Assembly (NCBI RefSeq): GCF_026410925.1
Contig: NZ_CP112972.1
Location: 868,001 to 932,000, forward strand
Direction: 5' to 3'
Source of the DNA: Halovenus salina
GTDB taxonomy: Archaea; Halobacteriota; Halobacteria; Halobacteriales; Haloarculaceae
Length of the DNA: 64,000 nt
Below are positions 52,825-60,939 of this stretch, piece by piece. The first letter of the stretch is position 1. Every line of letters starts with the position of its first letter. The notes below the pieces were generated by a model, which saw nothing but the letters and a program-made list of their open reading frames with translations, was not told the origin of the DNA and did no database searches. A program made the translations under genes and the position numbers.

Positions 52825-52937
52825 TACTGGTTATTGCGGTGATTTTCAGACCCGTTTTAGTGAATCGCTCGTTTTATTGTCCGATAGGAGAGATAAGCGA
52901 AACCATGGCGGGAACAACGCGCAATAATCACTATGAG
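52819..52937 (+). repeat. 119-base MITE-like repeat, copy B
   Basis: Begins GACTGATACTGGTTATTGCG, continues GATTTTCAGACCC, and ends GCGCAATAATCACTATGAG. It matches copy A over its full length, and its end bases (TTATTGCG against CGCAATAA) form a short inverted repeat. It lies outside the integrative element and supplies the stop codon of the 44-residue gene. Confidence 0.75.
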
Positions 52938-53062
52938 GAGAGACCATGTGGAATCACCTAGTTAGTCGAGCTGTGAATCCAGCTCAGCTGGCTGTGTAGC
53001 GGGCTCGTGTTTTGGACCTGACAGGGGGAAAGCTATAGTGGCGGGCTCCCGTGGTGTCGTCA

Positions 53063-54478
53063 ATGACCGAAGACGACCTCACGGAAATTCTGAGTGAGCG
53101 ACAGGTTTCGACGGCGGAGGACGCCCGGGCCGAGCACAGCGGCGACTGGGCCACGCTCTCGGAGTGGGTCACACCAGAACCCGTCATGCCTGACGTGGTG
53201 GTCTACCCCGAGACAACCGCAGAGGTCTCTGCCGTCCTCGAAGCCGCTACCGAGCGTGGCATTCCGGTCACCCCATATGCTGCCGGCACGAGCCTCGAAG
53301 GCAACCCTGTCCCGGTCCACGGAGGCATCAGCATGGACCTCACCCGGATGGATACTGTGCTCGATGTCCGGCCTGACGACTTCCAGATTGATGTCGAGCC
53401 GGGTGTCATGGGGCCAGCGGTTCAGGAGGCGGCCGGCGACCACGGCCTCTTTTTCCCGCCGCTACCCTCCTCGGGCGATATCTCGACAATCGGCGGGATG
53501 ATTGCGAACGCCGCGAGCGGCATGCAGACGGTGAAATACGGCGAGGTGGCAGACTGGGTGCTCGAACTCGAAGTCGTGTTGGCCGACGGCTCGGTCATCA
53601 CGACCGGGTCGAAAGCACCGAAGACCTCCGCAGGGTACAACCTCCGTGACCTGTTTGTCGGGAGCGAGGGGACGCTGGGCGTCGTCACCCGGGCGACGCT
53701 GGAACTCGCGGGACGGCCCGCACAGCGTCGCGGCGGACGAGCTATCTTCCCGACGCTTCAGGACGCAACAGCCGCGGTCCGAGACGTGGTCACGGCTGGG
53801 GTCGACGTGGCCAAAATCGAGCTGATGGACACCACGTCTGCCCGAATGTCGAACACCTACACCGGTGCCTCGCTTCCAGATGCACCGATGGTTTTTCTGG
53901 AGTTTCACGCCGATCACAACGTCGAGGACGAGATTGCCTTCTGTCGGGATCTCATCGAAAGTCACGACGCAGAGAGCTTCGAAATCGCCGGCGACGACCG
54001 GATGGACGAACTCTGGGAGGCTCGGACAGAGCTGGCGTATGCCCTCTCGGAGTACGACCCCGACCGCCAACCCCTCCACGCCGGAGACGTGACGGTCCCA
54101 ATCAGCGAGTACGGGAGCATGATCGAATACGCCAAGACGCGTGGCGAGGAGGCCAGTCTGCCCGTCGCCTGTTTCGGACACGCCGGCGACGGCAACGTCC
54201 ACTACGCTGTGCTCGTCGACGACGATGACGAGTCTGAAGTCGAACGCGGCAAAGCAGTCTACGCAGACATCGTCGACCGCGCGATAACCGTCGGCGGAAC
54301 CGCCACCGGCGAACACGGTGTCGGCCGGGGGAAACGCCAGTATCTCGTCGACGAATACGACGAGGAGACAGTCGAAGCAATGCGTGCGGTCAAGCGAGCA
54401 CTCGACCCGACAGATACACTCAATCCCGGAAAGATGTTCCCAGAAACCGAAGACGACGGTCGCATTCGAGAGAAGTGA
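53063..54478 (+). CDS. FAD-linked oxidase (GlcD/D-lactate dehydrogenase family)
   Basis: A 471-residue flavoprotein of the PCMH/VAO type. The FAD-binding domain (about 35-215) has VTPYAAGTSLEGNPVPVHGG and the PPLPSSGDISTIGGMIANAASG loop; the oxidase C-terminal domain (about 225-465) has CFGHAGDGNVHYAVLV, EHGVGRGKRQYL and LDPTDTLNPGKMFP. Members oxidise glycolate or D-lactate; which one cannot be said. The ATG at 53063 is chosen over GTG 53051 because a TATA-like CTATAGT lies about 30 bases before it. It is monocistronic and convergent with the kinase gene, six bases apart. Confidence 0.92.
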   Translation: MTEDDLTEILSERQVSTAEDARAEHSGDWATLSEWVTPEPVMPDVVVYPETTAEVSAVLEAATERGIPVTPYAAGTSLEGNPVPVHGGISMDLTRMDTVLDVRPDDFQIDVEPGVMGPAVQEAAGDHGLFFPPLPSSGDISTIGGMIANAASGMQTVKYGEVADWVLELEVVLADGSVITTGSKAPKTSAGYNLRDLFVGSEGTLGVVTRATLELAGRPAQRRGGRAIFPTLQDATAAVRDVVTAGVDVAKIELMDTTSARMSNTYTGASLPDAPMVFLEFHADHNVEDEIAFCRDLIESHDAESFEIAGDDRMDELWEARTELAYALSEYDPDRQPLHAGDVTVPISEYGSMIEYAKTRGEEASLPVACFGHAGDGNVHYAVLVDDDDESEVERGKAVYADIVDRAITVGGTATGEHGVGRGKRQYLVDEYDEETVEAMRAVKRALDPTDTLNPGKMFPETEDDGRIREK

Positions 54479-54484
54479 GGACCG

Positions 54485-55003
54485 CTACGGGAGAACCGTC
54501 TCGAAGAGCGCGTCGACCTGTGCTCTTGTTCGTGACAGTGACTCCGAGTTGTCGATTCGGTCGTAGTCAAGGTCGAGCGAGTCGAACTCGTCTTTGAACT
54601 GACGGTAGATTGCCGCGTCAGCGTCGCTGATGTCTTCACGCGACTCGATGCGGTTCTCGACGACATCGGCGTCACAGACCACCCGAATCAACCGGAACTC
54701 GGCTCCAAGGTCCTCTGCGAGACGGTTTGCTCGTTTCCGGTGTCTCTCGTCGGCAAAGGTCGCATCGAGCACGACCGGCTCGTCGTTCTGGACGTGGTGC
54801 TCGGTCCGGCTGAACAGTTCGTCGTAGACGCGTTCACCCTCTGCGTCAGTGTAGACTGGTTCGTCGACGAGTTCTTTTCGTATCGCGTCTGTCCGTAGTC
54901 GAACGCCGTCCAGACGGTCGGTCAGATACGACGAGACCGTCGACTTGCCGACGCCCGGGAGCCCACAGACCGCAACGACGACGTGGTCGTACTCACCCAT
55001 CAT
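54485..55003 (-). CDS. P-loop nucleotide/metabolite kinase
   Basis: A 172-residue AAA_33-type kinase. Walker A is CGLPGVGKSTVSSYL (about 13-27). An acceptor-binding part follows (RLRTDAIRKELVDEPVY), then DATFADERHRKRA and the lid RIESREDISDADAAIYRQF. Related enzymes phosphorylate small molecules such as sugars or tRNA, and the substrate here is unknown. It is the last gene of the phnDCE-type transporter operon, with an ATGA overlap to the permease gene, which suggests a link to what that system imports. Confidence 0.85.
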   Translation of the reverse strand: MMGEYDHVVVAVCGLPGVGKSTVSSYLTDRLDGVRLRTDAIRKELVDEPVYTDAEGERVYDELFSRTEHHVQNDEPVVLDATFADERHRKRANRLAEDLGAEFRLIRVVCDADVVENRIESREDISDADAAIYRQFKDEFDSLDLDYDRIDNSESLSRTRAQVDALFETVLP

Positions 55004-56091
55004 CTCAACAGGGATTCGCTCATGCGGTTCGGGAAGCCGGTAATCAGCTCCCAGATGCTCATCTTCTGTTCGTCGGAACGCAGACGCGAGCGGAGTCGCT
55101 GGCTGAATATCTCGACAGAGATGACAAGGAAGAAGATGCAGATGAGTGTCGCCATCACATGGTCGAAGTTGAACAGCCCACGCTCGACGTTGACGATTTC
55201 ACCCAGTCCACCGGCCCCGAACGCGCCCAGCGTGACCGCGATGCGGACGTTGATTTCGAGGATGTACAGCGTCCAGGCGATGAAGCTCGTTCGAACCTGG
55301 CTTATCATGCCGAAGAAGACCCGCTGTGGATAGTTCGCGCCAGCCATGTCCATTGCTTCTATCGGTCCCTCCTCGATTTCTTCAAGTTCGTCGACGAACA
55401 ATCGGCCGAGATTTCCGACGGTGTCGACAGCGATTGCAAACGTCGCAGACGCAGGACCGAGTCCGGCGAACGGAATCAGGATGAGGAGCCAGATAATCGC
55501 CGGAATCGACCGGATAGCAGACATCGTTCCCCGGAACAGGAAATTGAACGGGAACGGGGTGACGCGCTCTGACCCGAGCGTCCCGAAGGTCAACGCGAGC
55601 GGGAACCCTATGATTGTGCCGGCCAGACCCATCGCGAGCGTGATTCCGGCTTGGCCGAACATATCGAACATCCCGAGGCCGTCGAAGAAAAACGCCATCG
55701 GGTCGCTGAACAACTCGAAGAACTTGTCTGCGTCGAAGAGGAGGTTGTTCTGGAGGATGTAGTCGATATACTCCCCGACGTCGATGAACGGGATGACACC
55801 GAAGTAATCGGTCGTCGGGAAGAAGTCACCGAGGCTATCGATGAAGAACCCAATCTGGTAGTTTTCGTCCGGCAATCGGACTGCAAAGATCGCCTGCAGG
55901 AACAGAAATCCAATAACACCAAGCGTGGCGACCCAGCCGAGTGCACGACGTTTTCGCGCCTGTCGTATCTTGTCGAGCGCACCGGTGATATCATCGTCGA
56001 GTGGCTCGTCATCTGGTGTCTCAGGCTGTGGTGTCGCTGTCCCGCCGTCGGTCTGGACCCCGTCTTCGGACGAAGCGGTGTCGTCGGTCAC
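55000..56091 (-). CDS. phnE: Phosphonate-type ABC transporter permease
   Basis: PhnE-family membrane permease of 363 residues. An acidic cytoplasmic N-terminus of about 50 residues is followed by a helix (about 53-71), a long extracytoplasmic section and the permease core (about 145-350). The core includes GLAGTIIGFPLALTFGTLG, RSIPAIIWLLILIPFAGLGP and the EELDEIEEG-type coupling loop seen here as DELEEIEEGPIEAMDMAGA. It overlaps the ATPase gene by four bases and the kinase gene by four. The name reflects family membership; phosphite, phosphonate or phosphate are all possible cargos. Confidence 0.9.
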   Translation of the reverse strand: MTDDTASSEDGVQTDGGTATPQPETPDDEPLDDDITGALDKIRQARKRRALGWVATLGVIGFLFLQAIFAVRLPDENYQIGFFIDSLGDFFPTTDYFGVIPFIDVGEYIDYILQNNLLFDADKFFELFSDPMAFFFDGLGMFDMFGQAGITLAMGLAGTIIGFPLALTFGTLGSERVTPFPFNFLFRGTMSAIRSIPAIIWLLILIPFAGLGPASATFAIAVDTVGNLGRLFVDELEEIEEGPIEAMDMAGANYPQRVFFGMISQVRTSFIAWTLYILEINVRIAVTLGAFGAGGLGEIVNVERGLFNFDHVMATLICIFFLVISVEIFSQRLRSRLRSDEQKMSIWELITGFPNRMSESLLR

Positions 56092-56876
56092 GGGGCCACC
56101 TCCTCGTCGAGTGACTTGGCCTGTTCCTCCGACGACGCACCGACAAACATCCCCTCAGTTTCGATATCGCCGTAGATGTCGTCGACAACATCGATTGTCA
56201 GTTCGTCGCGGTAGCCATCGAAGACTTTCTTCCCGTCGCGCAGGCCAATGAAGCGCTCGCCAAATTTGCGTGCGAGATTGACCTGATGGAGACTGCTCAG
56301 GGCTGTTAGATTCCGGTCCTCGGCGGCGGCCTGAAGATATCGCATCACCTGCTGGGCACTACCGGGATCAAGACTCGACACCGGTTCGTCGGCCAGCAAG
56401 ACGTCGGGTTGCTGAACCAGCGCACGCGCGATTCCGACGCGCTGTTGCTGGCCGCCACTCATCCGGCGTGCCTTCTGCTGGGCCTCATCAAGCAGTTCGA
56501 CCGTCTTGAGTGCCTCCAAGGCCTGTTCTTTTTCGGTGGTATCCTGAATACGGAGAAAACTCTTGAGGAAGCCATAGCGTGTAATCGAACCGGAGAGTGC
56601 GTTGCCATACGCCGACATATCGTCGATGATATTGTGTTGCTGGAAAATCATCGCAACCTCCTTGCGGGGGCCCTGTACTGGCGTCCCGTCTATCAGAATC
56701 TCGCCTGCTGTTGGCTCCGTGAGACCTGACAGACAGCGGAGTAGGGTCGATTTCCCAGAGCCGGACACGCCAAGCACGACGACGAACTCGCCGTCCTCGA
56801 TGACAAACGAGACGTCGTCGAGTGCAACGGTCTCTCCGAACTCTTTTCTGAGGTCGTCAACTTCTATTCGGACCAT
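56088..56876 (-). CDS. phnC: Phosphonate-type ABC transporter ATP-binding protein
   Basis: ATPase subunit of 262 residues. It has Walker A GVSGSGKSTLLR, the Q-loop region EVAMIFQQHNIIDDMSAYGN, the ABC signature MSGGQQQRVGIARAL, Walker B VLLADEPVSSLD and an H-loop in SSLHQVNLA. The SLDPGSAQQVMRYL stretch and the spacing are typical of PhnC. It lies 27 bases after the binding-protein gene and overlaps the permease gene by ATGA. Confidence 0.93.
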   Translation of the reverse strand: MVRIEVDDLRKEFGETVALDDVSFVIEDGEFVVVLGVSGSGKSTLLRCLSGLTEPTAGEILIDGTPVQGPRKEVAMIFQQHNIIDDMSAYGNALSGSITRYGFLKSFLRIQDTTEKEQALEALKTVELLDEAQQKARRMSGGQQQRVGIARALVQQPDVLLADEPVSSLDPGSAQQVMRYLQAAAEDRNLTALSSLHQVNLARKFGERFIGLRDGKKVFDGYRDELTIDVVDDIYGDIETEGMFVGASSEEQAKSLDEEVAP

Positions 56877-56903
56877 AAATAATTCTGGTACGTTTCGCGT
56901 ATT

Positions 56904-58010
56904 TTAGAGGTCGCCGATTTCGACTTCAAGTTGGTTAAGCACCTTCTCAATCGGCTCGTAGTCGGATTCCGAGCCCTCTTTGATATTGGTGAACCAGAGT
57001 TCTTCGCCCTCGTATCCTTCTTCGTGCGTGAATGCGTCTCCGCCCGGTTCCGCGTTGATGAGAGCCGACTCGACATCCGAGCGAATGTCTGCGTTCCAGT
57101 CCGAGCGCGCCATGATAGGCGCACGCGGGAGCGGGTTAGAAACCGCGAGCAGATTGAGCTGTGGGTCTGCCTCACCAGCGCCCTCGTACTCAGACGAGAG
57201 GTCGGAGAAGCTATCAGACATCTGGTCGAATTGCTTTTGTGGGACGTGAGGTGCCGCCGAAAACGCACCAGTCGCTGCGGCAGAAATCGACGGGTCGTTG
57301 ACCATCTGTTTCCGGGCCGTCGTGTGGTCTGAGTAGCGTGCGGTGAAATCTGGTGGGTCGCCCTGTGGAGCCGACCCAACTTCGAGTCCTGCATTTTTCA
57401 GCATCAACGTCGGGACCAGCGACCCCGACGTGGAGGTCGGTGCGGCAAAGGCAATCGTCTCACTTTCGAGGTCGCTGAGTTGTTCGATACCGCTGTCGGT
57501 TGTCGTCGTGATAATCGAGAAGTACTTATCTGAGCCATATGCCTCCCGAATACCGACGACATCGGCGATACCGTCGGTCGCCGCCGGCACGAACGGAGAG
57601 GTGTCTGCAAGCTCAACGCCACCACGTCGAATCTCCTGGGTCGTCGCGGTGTAGCTCGCTGCGCGAAGCGGTTCAACTTTGATCGACAGCTCGCTTTCGA
57701 GATAGTCGAACAGTGGCTGATACTGTGCCTCGATTTCGACATTTGCTTCTGCTGGGTTGAGCGCAAACCCAATCGTGGTAGTCGTGTCTTCTGTCGTGTC
57801 TCCACCGTCCTCGCCGTCAGAACTGTCGCCTCCATCCTCGCCGTCAGAACTGTCGCCTCCATCCTCGCCGTCAGAACTGTCGCCTCCATCCTCGCCGTCG
57901 TCGCCGTCATCCCCGCCGATACAGCCAGCAAGGAGACTAGTGCCCGCAATACCGGTTGTTGCGATGAATTTACGACGCGTTTCTTTCCAGTTGGCACGCT
58001 TATCTGCCAT
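56904..58010 (-). CDS. phnD: Phosphonate-type ABC transporter substrate-binding lipoprotein
   Basis: PhnD-family binding protein, 368 residues. The signal is of Tat-lipoprotein form: twin arginine in KETRRKFIATTG, then a lipobox SLLAGC, so it is probably anchored outside the cell by lipid. An acidic Gly/Asp/Ser linker (about 35-70) contains three exact nine-residue repeats. The binding domain follows, with IGFALNPAEANVEIEAQYQP, SPFVPAATDG and SAAATGAFSAAPHVP. First gene of the operon. A TATA-like AAATATAAATAC lies about 60 bases before the start, so a leader is likely. Confidence 0.92.
   Translation of the reverse strand: MADKRANWKETRRKFIATTGIAGTSLLAGCIGGDDGDDGEDGGDSSDGEDGGDSSDGEDGGDSSDGEDGGDTTEDTTTTIGFALNPAEANVEIEAQYQPLFDYLESELSIKVEPLRAASYTATTQEIRRGGVELADTSPFVPAATDGIADVVGIREAYGSDKYFSIITTTTDSGIEQLSDLESETIAFAAPTSTSGSLVPTLMLKNAGLEVGSAPQGDPPDFTARYSDHTTARKQMVNDPSISAAATGAFSAAPHVPQKQFDQMSDSFSDLSSEYEGAGEADPQLNLLAVSNPLPRAPIMARSDWNADIRSDVESALINAEPGGDAFTHEEGYEGEELWFTNIKEGSESDYEPIEKVLNQLEVEIGDL
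57811..57891. repeat. Three 27-base tandem repeats in phnD linker
   Basis: Three identical 27-base units in tandem, coding for the nine-residue unit DGEDGGDSS in the linker between lipid anchor and binding domain. The identity at DNA level suggests recent slippage or unequal exchange. The linker length may vary among strains. Confidence 0.85.
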
Positions 58011-58338
58011 TCTGGATAATACCTCTTTGCCGCCACCAATATATCTTTCTAATAGATTACCTCTGCCAGCCGTATTTATATTTGTACGTACTGAGCAGTA
58101 TTGATTTGGGGTACTGATATATATTGCTATATATCTCTATATGTGCTGTGGGCCGTTCTCTCGATACTACGTCTATCGGTGTCAATCCGGTAAAATCGAC
58201 GGTGCAGAACAGGCTGGTGTCGCTGTATCATTCCGCTTGGATGCACAAATCCTGACCACTATGTAACTTACTGACATCTCTATTGTCAAGGACAACGAGA
58301 GCGGTGGTATTTTGCCCCCGCCCCTCACAGCCCGATTC
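58011..58338. promoter_or_regulatory. Divergent promoter region of phn operon and prenyltransferase-like gene
   Basis: AT-rich region of about 330 bases without a gene. ATATATATTGCTATATATC (near 58120) is nearly palindromic. The phnD side has a TATA-like sequence near 58070, and GGTATTTTG at 58304-58312 lies about 29 bases before the GTG chosen for the plus-strand gene. Confidence 0.45.
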
Positions 58339-58947
58339 GTGGGACTGTACGACAGGTATCTCGCCAGCCGTGTGCGGTTTGCCGGGCAGGAGCTCCCGGA
58401 GACCGTTGCGCTCGTCATTACCGAGCGGGACCTACTGGAGGACGGAGCATACGAGACGATGTCTCGCTTTCTACAGTGGGCGTTCGAGTACGGAGCGGAG
58501 CAGGTGGTCGTCTACGTCAGCGTCCTCGATGGGGAGGCGATTCCGACCCTCGAACAGGCGTTTCGCCGGGTCGAGACTCCCCGTGAAGTTGCAGTCCGGA
58601 CGCCGGACGACGACAGCCAAGCAGAGACGCCTGTACAGGTGAGTATCGGGCTCGGTGGCAAACACGAGTTTGCGGCCGCAGTCCAGGGTATCGCGGAGGA
58701 CGTCGAGGCCGGCTATCTCGACCCAGAGGACGTGACCGAAGAAGACATCGAGCAGGGGCTCATCTTCCCGACAGCGCCGGACCTCGTCATCAAGACTGGT
58801 GCTGAGCGGCTCTCGGATTTCATGATCTGGCAGTCGGTGTACTCGGAGCTGTATTTCACGGACGTGAACTGGCGAAACTTCAGAAAGCGGGACTACCTGC
58901 GCGCACTCAGAGATTACCAGGACAGACAGCGCCGGTTCGGTGAGTAA
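58339..58947 (+). CDS. Degenerate cis-prenyltransferase paralogue (UppS-like, catalytic motif lost)
   Basis: A 202-residue UppS-related protein. The C-terminal part (PDLVIKTGAERLSDFMIWQS ... LYFTDVNW) matches the RxSG-x-E/R and W regions of UppS, but the catalytic DGNRR motif is replaced by VITERDLLEDG and the phosphate-binding His/Arg residues are missing. A His-containing GLGGKHEFAAAV block lies in the middle. The GTG at 58339 is chosen because VGLYDRYL looks like the natural N-terminus and a TATA element lies 29 bases before it. Like eukaryotic NgBR/Nus1 it may be a non-catalytic partner of a true cis-prenyltransferase (inference). Confidence 0.8.
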   Translation: MGLYDRYLASRVRFAGQELPETVALVITERDLLEDGAYETMSRFLQWAFEYGAEQVVVYVSVLDGEAIPTLEQAFRRVETPREVAVRTPDDDSQAETPVQVSIGLGGKHEFAAAVQGIAEDVEAGYLDPEDVTEEDIEQGLIFPTAPDLVIKTGAERLSDFMIWQSVYSELYFTDVNWRNFRKRDYLRALRDYQDRQRRFGE

Positions 58948-58950
58948 CTC

Positions 58951-59871
58951 TCAGTCAGCCGGCTCACCGTCTGTAGGCTGCCCTGGTGGATCTTGTTCTG
59001 CGACCGGAAGCGCGTTCCGGAACCGCTTGAAGGTCTGTCTGGCATCCGGGCAGGCGTCTGGTCCGAGGACGTGGAGCAACTCACGGGCGCGTCTCGCCCG
59101 AGTCTGTCGCCACATCCGTTCGCGGTGTTCGTAGGTCCGGATAGCCCGGAGAAAGTCAATCTTGCTGAATTCAGGCCAGTACGGCGTCGAAAAGTAGACA
59201 GCAGCTTCGTTGCCGTTTGCCTGCCAGGGAAGAAAGTTCGAAGTCCGCTCGTCGCCGCCGCTCCGGAGGATGAGGTCGACGTCGTGTGTTGGTCCGTCGT
59301 ACAGCGCGTTCTCGACGGTCTCGACGCCGATATCGGCTGGGTCGAGGTCGTCCTCGTTGACCTGCGTGGCGATGTTGCGAGCTGCCGTGAGCAACTCCGC
59401 ACGGCCGCCGTAGGCAAGTGCTACGTTGAGGTGGAGGCGGTCGTACGCTGCAGTCTGTTCCTCGGCGTAGGCGATAGCGTCTCGAACCCGCTCTGGAAGA
59501 CGCTGTGTCTCGCCGATTGCCCGGATGTGAACGCCCTGGTCGTGGACACGGTCGGCGTCGGCAAACTCCCGGAGCTTCGAGGCGATGAGGTCGAACAGCT
59601 CTTCGCGTTGCTGTTTTGGCCTGTCGAAGTTCTCTGTCGAGAACGTATAGAGGGTAACCTCGTCGACTCCGAAGTCGTCACACCATTCCAGAAGCGCCTC
59701 TGTCGTGTCGGCTCCTGCACGGTGCCCCTGTGTCGGGCCCTCGCCGTGCTGGCTTGCGTACCGACGGTTTCCGTCTTGGATGACGGCGACGTGAGTGGGC
59801 GTGCGAGATATCTCGTGTTCGAGGACGCGCTCGTAGAGCGACTCGAGCCACTCACGTGGGCGTGATACCAT
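58951..59871 (-). CDS. uppS: Polyprenyl diphosphate synthase, cis (UppS family)
   Basis: Cis-prenyltransferase of 306 residues that makes the long-chain polyprenyl diphosphate lipid carrier for protein glycosylation and similar processes. Complete motifs are VAVIQDGNRRYAS with catalytic Asp, GHRAGADTTEALLEWC, TLYTFSTENFDRP, NVALAYGGRAELL and LILRSGGDERTSNFLPWQ. The C-terminal 50 residues are an extension. It faces the degenerate paralogue, with only three bases between the stop codons. Confidence 0.94.
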   Translation of the reverse strand: MVSRPREWLESLYERVLEHEISRTPTHVAVIQDGNRRYASQHGEGPTQGHRAGADTTEALLEWCDDFGVDEVTLYTFSTENFDRPKQQREELFDLIASKLREFADADRVHDQGVHIRAIGETQRLPERVRDAIAYAEEQTAAYDRLHLNVALAYGGRAELLTAARNIATQVNEDDLDPADIGVETVENALYDGPTHDVDLILRSGGDERTSNFLPWQANGNEAAVYFSTPYWPEFSKIDFLRAIRTYEHRERMWRQTRARRARELLHVLGPDACPDARQTFKRFRNALPVAEQDPPGQPTDGEPAD

Positions 59872-59961
59872 TCTCTCGCTTGATTCTTTGGGTGGCCAGA
59901 TAAGAGTTTTGTGTTAAGAAACCGTGACGCCCGCACGAACAGGCGCTACAGGACCACAGCC

Positions 59962-59970
59962 TTTTAATAT
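59962..59970 (+). promoter_or_regulatory. TATA element of cspA
   Basis: TTTTAATAT centred about 29 bases before the cold-shock ATG, preceded by a purine/C-rich BRE-like stretch. It fits a leaderless transcript. Confidence 0.55.
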
Positions 59971-59994
59971 ATCGGCCTCGTCTGAATAGTTGCA

Positions 59995-60189
59995 ATGGCA
60001 GAAGGTACGGTTGATTTCTTCAACGACACTGGCGGCTACGGTTTCATCGACACAGAAGACGCGGACGAAGACGTTTTCTTCCACATGGAAGACGTTGGCG
60101 GCCCTGACCTCGAAGAGGGCCAGGAAGTCGAATTCGAGATTGTCGAGGCCGACAAAGGCCCCCGAGCCAAGAACCTCGAGCGCCTGTAA
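59995..60189 (+). CDS. cspA: Cold-shock domain protein
   Basis: A 64-residue single OB-fold cold-shock protein. RNP1 is GGYGFIDTED and RNP2 is DVFFHMEDV, with the family start GTVDFFNDTGGYGF. Haloarchaeal versions are very acidic, as here (more than one quarter Asp/Glu), and bind single-stranded nucleic acid as RNA chaperones. Monocistronic with its own strong promoter. Confidence 0.95.
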   Translation: MAEGTVDFFNDTGGYGFIDTEDADEDVFFHMEDVGGPDLEEGQEVEFEIVEADKGPRAKNLERL

Positions 60190-60320
60190 ACGCGACCAGC
60201 GGTATCGATCTGGTTATCCAGAACCACCGCAGGTGTAGTTAGCCACTGCTCTACAGTGGCGAACACTTCCCTGCTTTCTCGAATCGTGACCCCTTTGACC
60301 AGCGGCGTGTAGGGCCCGAT

Positions 60321-60755
60321 ATGGACGAAACACTCGAATCGAATCTGGCGCGGCGTGCGTGGGAACTGTTACAACCCGGGGACATCGAACTCGACGGGTT
60401 GGTGGTCTCGACGGACCTCGCAAACGAGGAAGAGCCCGAGATGCACCAGCAGACCGTCAAAATCGGCGAGGTTATCGCCGACCACGCGGGATACGACCCA
60501 ACCGAGACGTTTGTCTACTCGGGGACCGACGACTCGGAGTTTGCCTCCAACCAACACCAGGGCCTGACACTCGACGACGAATCGTTCGTCTGGGAGTGTC
60601 AGCAACTCTATCGAGACGGCTCGTTCGATATCGTCTTCTACTTTGAAGCGAGTATCGACGCGGAGGGGCTGCTCGCGACGCTCCGTGACCGAGGGTTTGA
60701 GGCGGCCTACGTCCGGGGGGACCCGGACGACCCGGCAGACGCCGTCGGACTGTGA
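60321..60755 (+). CDS. Conserved haloarchaeal protein (DUF5778-like)
   Basis: A 144-residue acidic protein covering one compact alpha/beta domain. Conserved-looking parts are LLQPGDIELDGLVV, MHQQTVKIGEVIADHAGYDPTE, TFVYSGTDDSEFASNQHQGL and FVWECQQLYRDGSFDIVFYFEA. I recall a haloarchaeal family of this form (DUF5778) with no known function. There is no signal peptide or membrane helix. It stands between cspA and hemA with its own spacing on both sides. Confidence 0.75.
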   Translation: MDETLESNLARRAWELLQPGDIELDGLVVSTDLANEEEPEMHQQTVKIGEVIADHAGYDPTETFVYSGTDDSEFASNQHQGLTLDDESFVWECQQLYRDGSFDIVFYFEASIDAEGLLATLRDRGFEAAYVRGDPDDPADAVGL

Positions 60756-60939
60756 GCAGGGGTGTTTTCACCTGCTGGGAGGACGCGAGGTTTTTAAGCC
60801 GGCGCAAAACTGAGGCCCAGACAGTGATTGAGATAGCGTGTACGCGCAGTCTGTTTCGCCGCGTTTGGAAGGGTTTAGATAGCAGGAGATGGAACTACCG
60901 AAAAGTAACTGTGGTCGAATCTCAACCGGGTGAACGACT

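Noticed and set aside
57811-57891. Tandem 27-base units that could suggest a CRISPR or VNTR array
   Set aside because: They lie in frame in phnD, have no spacers and code for an acidic linker.
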